Below, one piece after another: positions 63,786-64,000 of a DNA stretch of 64,000 bases. Made by a program: the position numbers and the translations under genes. The DNA comes from an uncultured Lachnoanaerobaculum sp. (GTDB taxonomy: Bacteria; Bacillota; Clostridia; Lachnospirales; Lachnospiraceae): the NCBI GenBank assembly GCA_946999385.1, contig CAMQCZ010000008.1, positions 1 to 64,000 of the forward strand, in the 5' to 3' direction. The notes beneath the pieces are model-generated. The model was not told where the DNA came from. It made no database searches and saw only the letters and a list, made by a program, of their open reading frames with translations. Numbering within the stretch: position 1 is the first letter of the stretch; the number at the start of each line of letters is the position of its first letter.

Positions 63786-64000
63786 CTATTTATTTTCTAT
63801 CCATACACCATTATAATCTACATAAAAATTATCAGGTGTCCTTTCATTTTGATATAATGAACCATATGTTCTTACTTTATTATTTCCTTGATATTTCCAA
63901 GTAGCACTATCTACATCATATATCCATGTAGGCTTTACGGTTTCAGGATTTAGATAATACCATTTTCCATTGATATTTTGCCATCCCAAAAGCATTCTAC
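63786..64000 (-). CDS. Cell-wall-binding repeat protein (partial, 5' end outside window)
   Basis: The C-terminal 71 residues of an open frame running past base 64000. GWQNINGKWYYLNPETVK is a choline/glucan-binding type repeat (PF01473-like), followed by TWKYQGNNKVRTYGSLYQ and a last unit with DNFYVDYNGVWIENK. Such tails hold secreted enzymes or adhesins to the wall without a sortase. The ATG at 63995 is internal (an arginine codon precedes it in frame), so the true start lies outside. The domain upstream is unknown. Confidence 0.85.
   Translation of the reverse strand, partial: RMLLGWQNINGKWYYLNPETVKPTWIYDVDSATWKYQGNNKVRTYGSLYQNERTPDNFYVDYNGVWIENK

Noticed and set aside
1..64000. tRNA, rRNA or CRISPR array
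   Set aside because: No tRNA-like cloverleaf with a T-loop consensus, no rRNA segment and no regularly spaced identical repeats were recognised by eye.

Overview
The window is strongly AT-rich and reads as chromosome of a low-GC Firmicute (Bacillota) of the Clostridia/Tissierellia type, probably a host-associated anaerobe. Grounds: the Clostridia-style order tig-clpP-clpX-lon-engB, a CodY repressor, a HrcA-type CIRCE element on groESL, a tryptophan-type T-box leader, an oxygen-labile type L-serine dehydratase (sdaAB/sdaAA), AddAB recombination nuclease, Prp/L27 processing, and sortase-anchored and repeat-type surface proteins. No sporulation gene, phage gene, rRNA, tRNA or CRISPR array was seen. 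Nearly everything is on the minus strand; only tmcAL, ccdA-tlpA and rqcH (26446-31022) are on the plus strand.

Layout. 1-2.9 kb: 3' part of glnA missing at the window edge, rarA, and a decayed IS200/IS605-like tail. 2.9-9.1 kb: protein quality control (engB, lon, clpX, clpP, tig). 9.2-18.6 kb: one giant gene for a cell-wall-anchored repeat protein of about 3130 residues. 18.9-23.9 kb: codY; a trxA-ohrR redox operon whose promoter carries an OhrR-type operator; a predicted tryptophan ABC transporter (trpXYZ) behind a T-box. 24-31 kb: ackA and pta (acetate), then divergent tmcAL, a CcdA-thioredoxin fusion and rqcH. 31-36 kb: a second IS tail, groEL-groES with CIRCE, then pheB-hom-DUF2752. 35.6-40.3 kb: the ribosome/GTPase operon rplU-prp-rpmA-obgE-yhbY-nadD-yqeK-rsfS-ridA behind an L21 leader. 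40.4-45.2 kb: alaS, a 42-residue membrane protein, a PLP enzyme and a glycosyltransferase. 45.3-54.8 kb: a reduced division/cell-wall (dcw) cluster mraZ-rsmH-ftsL-ftsI-mraY-murD-ftsW-ftsQ-ftsZ. 54.9-63.6 kb: addB-addA-sdaAB-sdaAA as one apparent operon. 63.8-64 kb: C-terminal end of a cell-wall-binding-repeat protein cut by the window edge.

Most of the window is ordinary housekeeping. The parts most worth a second look are: the OhrR-type operator in the trxA-ohrR promoter; the giant adhesin with a solitary N-terminal copy of its own C-terminal repeat; two related decayed IS tails, one internally deleted between short direct repeats; the three exactly 10-bp-spaced GTGG motifs over the mraZ start; the reduced dcw cluster (no murE, murF, murG, murC, murB or ftsA in it); and the glycosyltransferase/PLP-enzyme pair between ftsZ and alaS. 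I did not find a clearly new multi-gene defence or biosynthetic system. Start codons were moved downstream of the longest reading frame wherever a good ribosome binding site pointed to an internal start. All family names come from recognising sequence motifs, not from searches.
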